DNA of 32,589 bases from Myxococcota bacterium. GTDB lineage: Bacteria; Myxococcota; XYA12-FULL-58-9. A model generated the notes under the pieces. It did not search any database and was not told where the DNA came from. It saw nothing but the letters and a program-made list of their open reading frames with translations. Position 1 is the first letter of the stretch, and every line of letters begins with the position of its first letter. The DNA lies in contig JAKLEG010000009.1 of assembly GCA_022703175.1 (NCBI GenBank), forward strand, positions 1 to 32,589, in the 5' to 3' direction. Made by a program: the position numbers and the translations under genes. This document shows, piece by piece, positions 1 through 7,045 of the stretch.

Positions 1-544
1 CCAGGCCTGTGCAAAGCAGCACAGCGCCACGGCGCAGATCGGATTTTTTCTGTTTAGGAGGGGACAACAGCTCGGGCGGAATGGTGGCACCCTTTTCCAC
101 CATCAAGCGCAGCGTGACTTGGCGCTCTATCTGTTGGCGATGCCCCATCACCATGCCAAAGGCCATCACGAAGCCCAAAAACCCAAAAAAGATCAGCGGC
201 ACCAGAATCGGCGCCAGCGTTTCACCCCAATCGGGTTTCGCGCGGCGCTCTTCGCGGGCCTGCAACACCGCGGCGATCTGTTGTGGCTCCAAGCGCTCCA
301 AAACCTCTTTCGGTAGACCCTCGCGGTTGGGACGATGCATTGTCTCCAACACTTCGGTGAGTTGCTCGGCGCTCAGCTTCTCTACGATCTCTTTGGTGAG
401 CCCTTCAGTGACGGCGCGGGCCTTCACAACATCCGCATTTTGTTTGGAAGAATCGATTGCAGCGTCGACCACGGCGCCAGGCGCTTCGGCCCAGGCCGGG
501 ATGGCGACGGTCAGACACACAGCGGTTAACCACAACCTTTGCAT
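1..544 (-). CDS. DUF6249-like membrane protein (3' end beyond window)
   Basis: This minus-strand reading frame is open from an ATG at 544 to the window edge, about 181 codons, so the C-terminus is missing. It starts MQRLWLTAVCLTVAIPAWA, a clear Sec signal peptide. A charged helical region of about 85 residues follows, then one hydrophobic segment (residues about 110-132, APILVPLIFFGFLGF). After that comes a motif with EKGATIPPELL and KKSDLRRGAVLL, which I recognise as the pattern of DUF6249 inner-membrane proteins. A GGAG eight bases before the ATG supports the start. The overlapping plus-strand frame has no recognisable domain and is treated as a shadow. Molecular function is unknown; family members are often near sigma-factor or stress genes. 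It is co-directional with the diguanylate cyclase upstream, 98 bp away. Confidence 0.75.
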   Translation of the reverse strand, partial: MQRLWLTAVCLTVAIPAWAEAPGAVVDAAIDSSKQNADVVKARAVTEGLTKEIVEKLSAEQLTEVLETMHRPNREGLPKEVLERLEPQQIAAVLQAREERRAKPDWGETLAPILVPLIFFGFLGFVMAFGMVMGHRQQIERQVTLRLMVEKGATIPPELLSPPKQKKSDLRRGAVLLCTGL

Positions 545-564
545 CGCACCACTCCAGGTTTCAT

Positions 565-584
565 GAGCCGGGGGGATCCGGCTT
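565..584. other. small hairpin between the GGDEF and DUF6249-like genes
   Basis: AGCCGG (566-571) pairs with CCGGCT (578-583) around a six-base loop, with a G-T pair extending it. It sits 58 bp after the diguanylate cyclase stop and 21 bp before the next start. There is no T run on either side, so it is at best a weak or regulatory hairpin. Confidence 0.25.
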
Positions 585-642
585 CATAAACTAAGACCGC
601 GCGGAGGACCGTTTTGGATTCAACTATTTCACAGAGTGCCGG

Positions 643-1788
643 TTAGGCGGGTTTGGGGGCAATCACGGCACGGTCACGCCCTGCTTGCTTGGCCTGGTAA
701 AGCGCGGCATCGGCTCGCCGCATCCAGGCATGATGTTGTTCTCCCGGCACCAGGCTCGTCGCGCCCACCGATACGGTCACGGTGATTTTTGCGCCCATCG
801 CCTCGATGCTGAGCTTGCGTACGGCCATCAGCACACGCTCGCTGAGCAACTCCAGGCTTGTTGGCAGCGCGTCGGCCGCAATGATCGTAAATTCTTCGCC
901 ACCGTAGCGTGCCACAAAGTCCCGTTCGCGAGGGAAGGCGCGCACGCAAATGTCGGCCACAGCCTTGATGACTTGATCGCCCACCGGATGTCCGTAGGTG
1001 TCGTTCACCCGCTTGAAGTTGTCGATGTCCACCATCAGGAGCCCGGCGTCCTGGCAGGTGAGCGCCGATAGGCAGGCGGTGCGCTCAAGGCGCTCATCTA
1101 GGGCCGTGCGGTTGAAAAGCTTGGTCAGCGGGTCGAGCGCCAAGGCCTGTCGTGTCTGCGCCAGTTCTTCGTGGATGGTCTGGATCCGTTCACGCAGCGA
1201 TGCCACCTGTTGGGCCTCACGGCTGCGGCGCTCTTCAATCAGGTGATGCAGCTTGTCGACGGTGGCGTGCGCCTCGCGTTTCAAGTCGTCCACTGAGCCG
1301 GAGTTCACGGTGCGTTGTAGGCGTAGCAGTTGCTCGGTGGCTTCGCCGTCAGAGGCCCGATCGGACAACACGGCCGAACCCAGTTGCCCGACCAACAACC
1401 ATAGCACCGAGCGTAGGTCGGTTAAGGTCCGGCGCACATAGCCTGCTTCGCGCTTGCGGAACTGCGCGACGAAGCGTCGCAAGGCCATAAACTCGCGTCG
1501 GCGCGCGGGCTCGTCGGGATTTTCGGGGCTGGGGGCCAGCACCAGGATGTGGCGCGACCAGGCGCCAAAAGTCGCGCGGATTTTCTCCTCGGTTTCTTCG
1601 GCTACGGCAAAGGCATCTTCACCCAGGTGGCGCAACAGTTGGCCCAATGTTTCCAGTGCGGCGTCCGGTGCCTCCTCGTGGGCCGAAAGATGCGGCTCCG
1701 GCTTGTCGGTTGGCACGAGTGGCTCAGGGGGCTCTGGCTCTTGGGGTCCGTCACCACTGCCTTTACTGCCGCGAAACAGTTTGAGCAT
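643..1788 (-). CDS. GGDEF diguanylate cyclase
   Basis: Predicted to make cyclic di-GMP from two GTP in the cytoplasm. The C-terminal GGDEF domain spans about residues 219-375 of 381: DPLTKLFNR at its start, the metal-binding MVDIDNF (D254), the active-site loop GGEEF at 296-300 and SVGAT further on. An RxxD motif (RERD, 287-290) lies at the same spacing before GGEEF as the PleD inhibitory site, so product inhibition is expected. The N-terminal 215 residues have a Pro/Glu-rich stretch and then long helices with probable coiled coil. There is no transmembrane segment and no recognised sensor domain. I chose the ATG at 1788 (MLKLFRGSK) because GGGGAG lies four to five bases upstream; a GTG at 1824 would add 12 residues. 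It lies directly downstream of the T3SS rod-like gene, which raises the possibility of c-di-GMP input to that system, but that is inference. Confidence 0.93.
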   Translation of the reverse strand: MLKLFRGSKGSGDGPQEPEPPEPLVPTDKPEPHLSAHEEAPDAALETLGQLLRHLGEDAFAVAEETEEKIRATFGAWSRHILVLAPSPENPDEPARRREFMALRRFVAQFRKREAGYVRRTLTDLRSVLWLLVGQLGSAVLSDRASDGEATEQLLRLQRTVNSGSVDDLKREAHATVDKLHHLIEERRSREAQQVASLRERIQTIHEELAQTRQALALDPLTKLFNRTALDERLERTACLSALTCQDAGLLMVDIDNFKRVNDTYGHPVGDQVIKAVADICVRAFPRERDFVARYGGEEFTIIAADALPTSLELLSERVLMAVRKLSIEAMGAKITVTVSVGATSLVPGEQHHAWMRRADAALYQAKQAGRDRAVIAPKPA

Positions 1789-1936
1789 ACAACTCCCCCG
1801 CGTGGCCAACCCCACGGCGGTCACCTAACGCTAATATGTGCAGCCATGGCACAAGACGAAAGGTGCACACTGGAAGCGTGCGAGCGACAGTTTCAGAAGC
1901 GAGTAGAAAGGAGGAGAGGAACGGCAGCGAAGGTCG

Positions 1937-2440
1937 TTAGACCTGGGTGTTCATCGTCTGCTTGATGCCACTCGTGGCCTTTTCGACCACTTTGCTTGTG
2001 AGCTCCAGCTCTTGCGAGAAACGATAAACGCCAGCCTGCATCGCCAGCAATTCAGCCGGGCCCCATTGGCGACCTGACATCGCCATATTCATGATTTGCG
2101 ACATCTTGTCTTGGCCGCCGATCAGCTTCTGCAACATATCGCCCAGCTTGGACTCTTCAGCCTTGGCCGTCGCACCTACGCGGGTGGAGGGGAGGCTGGC
2201 ATTTACCTTGGCTTGTTGCAGCACCTTCGTGGAGTCTTGCGCTGCCGTGACATGGTTCGTGGCTTGCACGCCGCTCGGAGCTTGCGTGGACTGATTTTGC
2301 ATCACCTGGTCAAAAGAACCGACGCCACCAGGTTGTGAGGTCTTATCGAGCTTTTGGAGGTCTTGCTGCGAGTTCTGCAGCTCTTTCATCAACTCCGCAG
2401 CTGCTTTGCCGATACCGCCACCACCAGTAGGATCCATCAT
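1937..2440 (-). CDS. T3SS inner rod protein, YscI/HrpB-like
   Basis: A 167-aa protein whose C-terminal 40 residues fit the YscI/HrpB inner-rod pattern: PAELLAMQAGVYRFSQELEL, then TSKVVEKATSGI and MNTQV. YscI shows the same spacing of L-x-x-MQ, E-L-x-(S/A)K and a final hydrophobic/polar helix. In known systems this small secreted protein forms the adaptor between the export apparatus and the needle. The first 110 residues are Gln/Ser/Gly-rich and probably disordered; the whole is longer than YscI (about 115 aa). The start is supported by GGAGG six bases upstream; either of two tandem ATGs could be used. It has its own promoter candidate at 2526-2551. No export ATPase, secretin or export-gate gene is in the window, so the rest of the apparatus must lie elsewhere if the call is right. 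Confidence 0.68.
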   Translation of the reverse strand: MMDPTGGGGIGKAAAELMKELQNSQQDLQKLDKTSQPGGVGSFDQVMQNQSTQAPSGVQATNHVTAAQDSTKVLQQAKVNASLPSTRVGATAKAEESKLGDMLQKLIGGQDKMSQIMNMAMSGRQWGPAELLAMQAGVYRFSQELELTSKVVEKATSGIKQTMNTQV

Positions 2441-2525
2441 CGGGAACCTCCATCTATGTTAAGCCGTGTCAGAGTCACGGCGGTTCAAAACGGGTAGATA
2501 CACCTCACCCTGTTCACTTAAGACA

Positions 2526-2551
2526 TTATCGCATATCGTAAGCCGCGGTTG
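2526..2551 (-). promoter_or_regulatory. sigma-28-like promoter candidate for the inner rod gene
   Basis: Read on the minus strand: CAACCG, 12 bases, then TGCGATAA. The -10-like box keeps CGATAA of the FliA consensus GCCGATAA, and the upstream box ACAA resembles the TAAA core. It ends 85 bp before the rod gene start. The same two boxes at identical spacing occur at 6981-7006 before another gene of this cluster. Confidence 0.5.
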
Positions 2552-2677
2552 TGAATTTTTCCTAAAGTGTAAAGTCCAAGCAACTTCATGTAGTTAAATC
2601 AATAAGATGAAGGTTTCAGACCTACATTTAGCAAGGGTCGTCGAGCGTTTGAGCAACGGCCATGACGGAGTGAAGTC

Positions 2678-4462
2678 ATGAAATACGGTGTGTTGATTTG
2701 TGCTCTCATCGGCGCGAGTGGGTGCGGGGGTGACGACGGTAGCACCACACGGGAGCCTAAAAGGTCCGGTTGTACGGTTGGAGCAACCACCGTCTACCTA
2801 GATGCCGACGGGGATGGTTTCGGAGTTCCCGAGGTTTCCGCCACCATGTGTGGTGTCAGCGCTGGTTGGTCTGCCAACAGTGACGACTGTGACGACGCTT
2901 GTGCGAGCTGCTATCCGGGCGCCAGCGAAATTTGTGGTGATGGTTTGGACAACAACTGCGAAGCGGGCGCCGACGAGCGTTGCGAATGTGCGGCCGGGGA
3001 CCAGCAACCCTGTGGTGTTTCGGCCGTAGGCGAATGTCGTATGGGCACGCAGAGTTGCGTGGATGGATTGTGGGACGCCTGTAGCGGCGACGTCGCGCCC
3101 AAAACTGAGTTGTGCAACAACAAAGACGACAACTGTGACGAGCAGGTAGATAACAACGCCGTCTGCACGTTGGCCAACGCCACCTCAAGCTGCATTGCTG
3201 GTGTCTGCGCGATCACCACGTGCAGCGGCGATTACGACGACTGCAACAACACAGCGAGCGACGGTTGTGAGGTCAATTTGGCGGCCGACGTTCACCATTG
3301 CGGTGACTGCACGGCTAGCTGTGCAGTGGGCTACTGTGTGCAGCGGGGATGCCAGAGCGTGGGCGCCATCGCAGCGGCGCGTAAGCACGTCTGCGTCATC
3401 AAGATGACCGGCGAGATCTATTGTTGGGGGGCCGGGTGGTACGGCCAACTCGGCGATGGCAACGAAGGCGATTCTGTGCGCACCGTCACGTCTCCGGTAA
3501 AGGTCGCGGGCATCGATGACGCTATGATGGTCAGCGCGGGCGACGATCATACGTGCGCAGTGCATAGCGATGGCACGGTCAGTTGTTGGGGCGACGCCTC
3601 GGGCGGTCGTCTCGGGGATGGCGAATACAGCGGCACCCGCAGCACACCGTTCCAAGTTCCTGATTTCACAGACGTTGTCGCCGTCTCGACGGGCTATGAT
3701 TTTACCTGCGCACTCAAGAGCAGCGGCTCGGTCTTCTGTTGGGGTTACAACGGCTACGGTCAACTCGGCGACAACAGCGACATGGAGTCGGCCACGCCGG
3801 TCGAAGTTATGGGTCTTTCAGATGCCATCATGTTGAGCGCGGGGGGTATGCATGTCTGTGCCTTGCGGGCCGCGGGTACCATCGTCTGTTGGGGGAAGAA
3901 CGATAGTGGCGAACTGGGCAATGGTACCAAGGACGACAGTTTTGCACCTGTCCAGGTTACGGGGATCGCCGATGCCACGATGATCGCTTTGGGGTATGGG
4001 CATTCATGTGCGCTACGCGCCAACGGCCACGTCTCCTGCTGGGGTAACAACTGGGGCGGCATGGTCGGTAACGGTCAGTCGGACGAGGACAACCCCGCGC
4101 ACCCAACGCCGGTGTCGGTGGTTTCGTTGACCAACGCCGTGAGCATCGCCGCTGGCGAATCCTCTAGCTGTGCTCTCTTAGGGGACGGCACGGCCAAGTG
4201 CTGGGGCAACGGCGCTTACGGCTCGCTCGGGAATCACGACACGCTTTGGACCGGCACGCCCACGTTGGTTCAGGACGTCACGGGCATTCGTGAAATCGAG
4301 GTTGGCAACTACTACACCTGCGTGCGCGACGCGACTGCCGCGGTGAAGTGCTGGGGCAGTAACGCTTGCGGTCAGTTGGGCAACGGCGAAACCGACACCT
4401 GCAGCGGCATTGGCTCGGTCGAGGTCTACGAGATGAGCCCGGTAACGGTATTGACGTTGTAG
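2678..4462 (+). CDS. RCC1-repeat lipoprotein with MopE-type motifs
   Basis: A 594-aa predicted lipoprotein. The N-terminus MKYGVLICALIGASGC ends in a lipobox-like cysteine. Residues about 30-160 carry MopE-type putative metal-binding segments (DADGDGFG, YPGASEICGDGLDNNC, LCNNKDDNCDEQVDNN). A Cys-rich stretch follows (DCNNTASDGCEVN, HHCGDCTASC). From about residue 230 to the end there are seven RCC1-type repeats, each with a CWG followed by a GxLGDG/GNG-like turn (for example YCWGAGWYGQLGDG), which should fold as a beta-propeller. Such proteins are common and numerous in Myxococcota; their substrates are unknown, and surface display is inferred. A GGAG lies upstream of the ATG. It is the only plus-strand gene in this part of the window and separates the sigma factor from the rod gene. 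The 237-bp divergent region before it is visibly richer in A/T than the genes. Confidence 0.88.
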   Translation: MKYGVLICALIGASGCGGDDGSTTREPKRSGCTVGATTVYLDADGDGFGVPEVSATMCGVSAGWSANSDDCDDACASCYPGASEICGDGLDNNCEAGADERCECAAGDQQPCGVSAVGECRMGTQSCVDGLWDACSGDVAPKTELCNNKDDNCDEQVDNNAVCTLANATSSCIAGVCAITTCSGDYDDCNNTASDGCEVNLAADVHHCGDCTASCAVGYCVQRGCQSVGAIAAARKHVCVIKMTGEIYCWGAGWYGQLGDGNEGDSVRTVTSPVKVAGIDDAMMVSAGDDHTCAVHSDGTVSCWGDASGGRLGDGEYSGTRSTPFQVPDFTDVVAVSTGYDFTCALKSSGSVFCWGYNGYGQLGDNSDMESATPVEVMGLSDAIMLSAGGMHVCALRAAGTIVCWGKNDSGELGNGTKDDSFAPVQVTGIADATMIALGYGHSCALRANGHVSCWGNNWGGMVGNGQSDEDNPAHPTPVSVVSLTNAVSIAAGESSSCALLGDGTAKCWGNGAYGSLGNHDTLWTGTPTLVQDVTGIREIEVGNYYTCVRDATAAVKCWGSNACGQLGNGETDTCSGIGSVEVYEMSPVTVLTL

Positions 4463-4479
4463 TTCGGCGGGGGGAGGGT

Positions 4480-4502
4480 GTGGCGCCGGACCGTGGCGCC
4501 AC
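4480..4502. terminator. hairpin between convergent genes
   Basis: GTGGCGCC (4480-4487) and GGCGCCAC (4495-4502) form a perfect 8-bp stem around GGACCGT. It fills the 46-bp gap between the convergent RCC1 and sigma-factor genes, as a bidirectional terminator would. There is no clear T run on either side. Confidence 0.55.
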
Positions 4503-4508
4503 GCCACC

Positions 4509-5318
4509 TTAGGTGGCGAGTTGAGTTTCTAGCAATCGATGTAGTTTCTCAATGACCCGGGCATGGAGGCGACTTGTCCAACTCTTGGAAAGTCCAAGTT
4601 TTTCGCCTACTTCCTGCAGGCTGAGCTCCTTGTAATAGTACATTTCCAGAAGCCCGCGCTCCTGGTCGTTCAGTTTCTTGATGGTTTCGCGGACCAAGGC
4701 GCGCGCCTGCTCCAGCCCAAGGCTTTCGTCGGCGATGACGTTTTTGTCATCCTTGATCTGCATCCCTTCGGCGCCGTCGATGGTAGTCAAGTAGACAGCG
4801 GCCAAACCCTGTACGGCCGACGCCAGATCTTCTACCGCGTGCTCAAACGGGTTCTCAGGCTCCTCGGTGCCAGCTTCGCGGGCCGCTGCTACCTGAGACA
4901 AGTACTCGTTGGCGCGCTCCTCAAAGCGAGCCTTGGCGTACTCGGTCCGGCTCATCCACCCCATGCCGCGCAGGCCGTCGTAGATGGCGCCGCGGATGCG
5001 GTAGTAGGCGAAGGTCATAAAATTGGCGCCAAACTGTGGATCGAAGCGGTCGGCGGCCTCGAACAGGCCGATCATGCCGTATTCCACTAGGTCTTCAAAA
5101 TCGATCTCTTTGGCAACCGTTTTCTTAATCTTGCCAGCGATTGAGCGCACAAACGGCGCGTACTTGTCAGCCAGGGCGCGCCGGTCTTTCAAATCGGGCA
5201 TGGCATTGTCGGCCACAATGGCTTCCGGCGACGGACCGTCCTCGGAGACGCTCTTCACAGGTACTTTTCCTGCTTTGGGCGGCGGCGTTTTTTGACGCTC
5301 GGTTGTGGTCTTGGTCAT
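4509..5318 (-). CDS. FliA/WhiG-type (sigma-28 family) RNA polymerase sigma factor
   Basis: A 269-aa sigma-70-family factor of the FliA/WhiG group. Region 2 lies at about residues 51-124 (FEDLVEYGMIGLFEAADRFD, then FMTFAYYRIRGAIYDGLR and the FliA-like GMGWMSR). Region 4 lies at about 215-263 (LNDQERGLLEMYYYKELSLQ, helix-turn-helix about 231-252). A 40-residue, Pro/Lys-rich N-terminal extension is unusual for FliA (about 240 aa). It would direct core RNA polymerase to TAAA/GCCGATAA-like promoters. No flagellar genes are visible. It is last in an operon with a TPR protein and a 164-aa unknown protein, next to a T3SS rod-like gene, and two sigma-28-like boxes lie upstream of neighbouring genes. 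A role in transcribing secretion genes is therefore inferred. Confidence 0.9.
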   Translation of the reverse strand: MTKTTTERQKTPPPKAGKVPVKSVSEDGPSPEAIVADNAMPDLKDRRALADKYAPFVRSIAGKIKKTVAKEIDFEDLVEYGMIGLFEAADRFDPQFGANFMTFAYYRIRGAIYDGLRGMGWMSRTEYAKARFEERANEYLSQVAAAREAGTEEPENPFEHAVEDLASAVQGLAAVYLTTIDGAEGMQIKDDKNVIADESLGLEQARALVRETIKKLNDQERGLLEMYYYKELSLQEVGEKLGLSKSWTSRLHARVIEKLHRLLETQLAT

Positions 5319-5331
5319 AGCCGTCTCATCG

Positions 5332-5345
5332 CGCTCACGTGAGCG
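5332..5345. repeat. 14-bp perfect palindrome before the sigma-factor gene
   Basis: CGCTCACGTGAGCG is its own reverse complement. It overlaps the stop codon of the 164-aa gene and lies 14 bp before the sigma-factor start. It could be an operator or a small RNA hairpin affecting sigma-factor translation; chance is also possible in GC-rich DNA. Confidence 0.3.
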
Positions 5346-5829
5346 TCATCTTGCGGGCCCCTTCGGTGACTTCATCCACCAGTTGGGCCAAGACGGGGGA
5401 GCCGTCGAGTTGGTCGCCGATCAAGTCGTAGATCTTCTCTAAATCCTTTTCGTCGGCTTCATCAAACACTTTGCCAAACTTCTTGCTGCGCAAGATCGCC
5501 TTGGCAAACATGCGTGCACGCATGCGGCGATCGGCGTTGGGTGCCTTGCGGAGCATACCGGCGAACGCTTGGGCCACTTGGTACAGGCCTTCATTCGAGA
5601 AGATCATGCCCGGTACGGCCTTCTTGCCGGCCATGGCCTGCAACTGCTGAGCAAGTTGCGGCGCGACCCGTTGAAACGAGTCGACGACCTTGGCTTCTTT
5701 GGCCGCACCCGGATCCTTGGCGCGGGCCGCGGCCTCTTGGGTTTTGGCGTCTGCCGCCTTGTCCACCGGGGCTTGCGCGGCGATTTCGGCTTTTCCAGGT
5801 GGCTGATTGCCACCACCGATGCGTGTCAT
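5335..5829 (-). CDS. unknown protein encoded next to the sigma factor
   Basis: A 164-aa cytoplasmic protein that I do not recognise. The first 50 residues are Ala/Lys/Pro-rich and probably disordered. The rest is predicted mostly helical, with VAPQLAQQLQAM, GLYQVAQAFAGML and a basic stretch (NADRRMRARMFAKAILRSKK) followed by an acidic one (EADEKDLEKIYDLIGDQL). No signal peptide or transmembrane segment is visible. AAGGAG upstream supports the ATG. It lies 30 bp after the TPR gene and 16 bp before the sigma factor, so the three are very likely co-transcribed. Small proteins in this position can be secretion chaperones, secreted components or anti-sigma factors; nothing in the sequence decides between these. 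Confidence 0.72.
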   Translation of the reverse strand: MTRIGGGNQPPGKAEIAAQAPVDKAADAKTQEAAARAKDPGAAKEAKVVDSFQRVAPQLAQQLQAMAGKKAVPGMIFSNEGLYQVAQAFAGMLRKAPNADRRMRARMFAKAILRSKKFGKVFDEADEKDLEKIYDLIGDQLDGSPVLAQLVDEVTEGARKMTLT

Positions 5830-5859
5830 CGTAGGCTCACTCCTTCGCGGGGTTGATGC

Positions 5860-6276
5860 TCAACCAAAGACGCCCAAATCGAAGGCCTCTTTGAGTGAGC
5901 GCGCAAACGCCCCTGCCGAGCCATCGGGATCCAGCTCGACGGCCTTGTCAATTTCGATCAGGGCCTCTTTCGGTTTATGCAAAAAGAACAGGGTCTCGGC
6001 CACCGAGGCGTGTGCGGCGGCCGAACCAGGGTTGAGCTTTAGCGCTTCTTGGTGCGATTTGAGCGCCGGGTTGAAGCGACCCATTGCGAAGAACAGATGT
6101 CCCAACGCCATGTGTGGGACTTCGCTGTGCGGAACCAGTGCGGCCACCCCTTGGAAGACCTCTTCGGCCTCCTTGTTTTTGCCCAGCTCCATGTACAGGT
6201 AGCCAGCCTCGAGGAGTAGCACGACGTCCTTTTGCATAACGGGCACAATGCCATTGACGACAGTGTCGTTGCTCAT
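5860..6276 (-). CDS. small TPR protein, possible T3SS chaperone
   Basis: A 138-aa protein with three tetratricopeptide repeats over about residues 18-125. They are recognisable as EAGYLYMELGKNKEAEEVF, then PHMALGHLFFAMGRFNPALK, then AHASVAETLFFLHKPKEALI. Size and three-repeat layout fit the SycD/LcrH and PscG/HrpB1 types of T3SS chaperone, which hold secreted components in the cytoplasm. A generic TPR adaptor remains possible. No clear ribosome-binding site precedes the ATG at 6276; an in-frame ATG 13 codons later has none either. It is the first gene after the terminator at 6311-6352, so it probably starts the operon that ends with the sigma factor. Confidence 0.8.
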   Translation of the reverse strand: MSNDTVVNGIVPVMQKDVVLLLEAGYLYMELGKNKEAEEVFQGVAALVPHSEVPHMALGHLFFAMGRFNPALKSHQEALKLNPGSAAAHASVAETLFFLHKPKEALIEIDKAVELDPDGSAGAFARSLKEAFDLGVFG

Positions 6277-6310
6277 GGGTGGGGACGATATAACGAAATG
6301 TTGAGGGAGG

Positions 6311-6352
6311 AAAAGAAAAACGCCGCGACCCTTTGACGAGCCGCGGCGTTTT
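6311..6352 (-). terminator. strong intrinsic terminator
   Basis: AAAACGCCGCG (6317-6327) and CGCGGCGTTTT (6342-6352) form a perfect 11-bp stem with a 14-base loop. On the minus strand it is followed by TTTTTCTTTTCC. It lies 33 bp after the stop of the gene at 6386-6910 and separates it from the TPR/sigma operon. Confidence 0.85.
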
Positions 6353-6385
6353 GTGGGGCCACTTTCGACCGAAGTCGCTTAACGA

Positions 6386-6910
6386 CTACCGCACGTTGTT
6401 GATGGCGTTCTTCGCCGTGTCGTGCTTGGTCTTCATGATGTTGGACAGCGTCGTGAACTGGCGGTTGTCCGCCTGCATCTTCTGCTGCAACATCAGGTAC
6501 TGCATATTGAAGCTCATGTTCATCTCTTGCATCTGCTTCGCAGCCGCCATCGTCGAGTCGACGCCGGTGCTGCCGGTGGCGCCCGTGGCTGCCGTGCTAC
6601 CGCCAGAGATGCTGCCCGTCATGCCGGAACTGGCGCTCAAGCCACTGGAGTTGAGCCCCGTGGCGCTGCCCGATGTCATGCCCGCGGCAGAACTCTTGAG
6701 CGAACCCACGCCCGTGACGGCAGCGGAGAGAACTGCACCACCTGGGATGAACGGCGCGGCCAGTTGGCCCGCTTGTAACACAGCGTCGGTGCCGCGAGAC
6801 AAGCCTGTCGACATGACGCTACCGAAGTCAGTACGGGGCGCTTGACGAGTGCGCGCTTGATCGATTTGAACGCGAAGGCCTGTATTCTGGGTGTTGATCT
6901 TGCTGTCCAT
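6386..6910 (-). CDS. unknown Ser/Gly/Ala-rich protein, probable sigma-28-type regulon member
   Basis: A 174-aa protein without signal peptide. Residues 40-115 are low-complexity Gly/Ser/Ala/Thr with a mildly hydrophobic stretch (AAPFIPGGAVLSAAVTGVG). The last 55 residues are strikingly different, Met/Gln/Asn-rich and helical (KQMQEMNMSFNMQYLMLQQK, then SNIMKTKHDTAKNAINNV). A disordered N-terminal part with an amphipathic helical C-terminus is typical of secreted T3SS needle, rod or translocator-type proteins, but I cannot assign a family. The start is supported by AGGAG eight bases upstream. It has its own sigma-28-like promoter candidate (6981-7006) and ends at a strong terminator, so it is probably a single-gene transcript at least part of the time. 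Confidence 0.75.
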   Translation of the reverse strand: MDSKINTQNTGLRVQIDQARTRQAPRTDFGSVMSTGLSRGTDAVLQAGQLAAPFIPGGAVLSAAVTGVGSLKSSAAGMTSGSATGLNSSGLSASSGMTGSISGGSTAATGATGSTGVDSTMAAAKQMQEMNMSFNMQYLMLQQKMQADNRQFTTLSNIMKTKHDTAKNAINNVR

Positions 6911-6980
6911 CGCAAAATCTCCTCGTTAAGTGCTTCAGTGAATGCCCTGTGGCCCAAAAACCTGCTGCTTCTGGTCTACC

Positions 6981-7006
6981 TTATCGGCGGCAGGTAGTTT
7001 CGGTTG
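6981..7006 (-). promoter_or_regulatory. sigma-28-like promoter candidate
   Basis: Read on the minus strand: CAACCG, 12 bases, then GCCGATAA, which is identical to the FliA -10 consensus. TCAA lies at the position of the TAAA core of the -35 box. It ends 70 bp before the start of the 174-aa gene. The matching element is at 2526-2551. Confidence 0.6.
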
Positions 7007-7022
7007 AAAAAAACACAGCTCT

Positions 7023-7045
7023 GTTGATTTTTACGCAATATCAAC
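7023..7045 (-). terminator. weak hairpin at the end of the 110-aa gene
   Basis: GTTGAT (7023-7028) and ATCAAC (7040-7045) can pair around an 11-base loop, overlapping the stop codon of the 110-aa gene. On the minus strand a run of seven T follows about ten bases later. This may be a weak or partial terminator upstream of the next promoter. Confidence 0.3.

Noticed and set aside
9-566. 185-codon plus-strand frame at the left edge
   Set aside because: The opposite strand has a signal peptide, a transmembrane segment and a DUF6249-like motif with a good ribosome-binding site; the plus-strand translation has no recognisable feature.
563-584. Hairpin at 565-584 as intrinsic terminator of the GGDEF gene
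   Set aside because: Short stem and no T run on either strand; kept only as a low-confidence hairpin.
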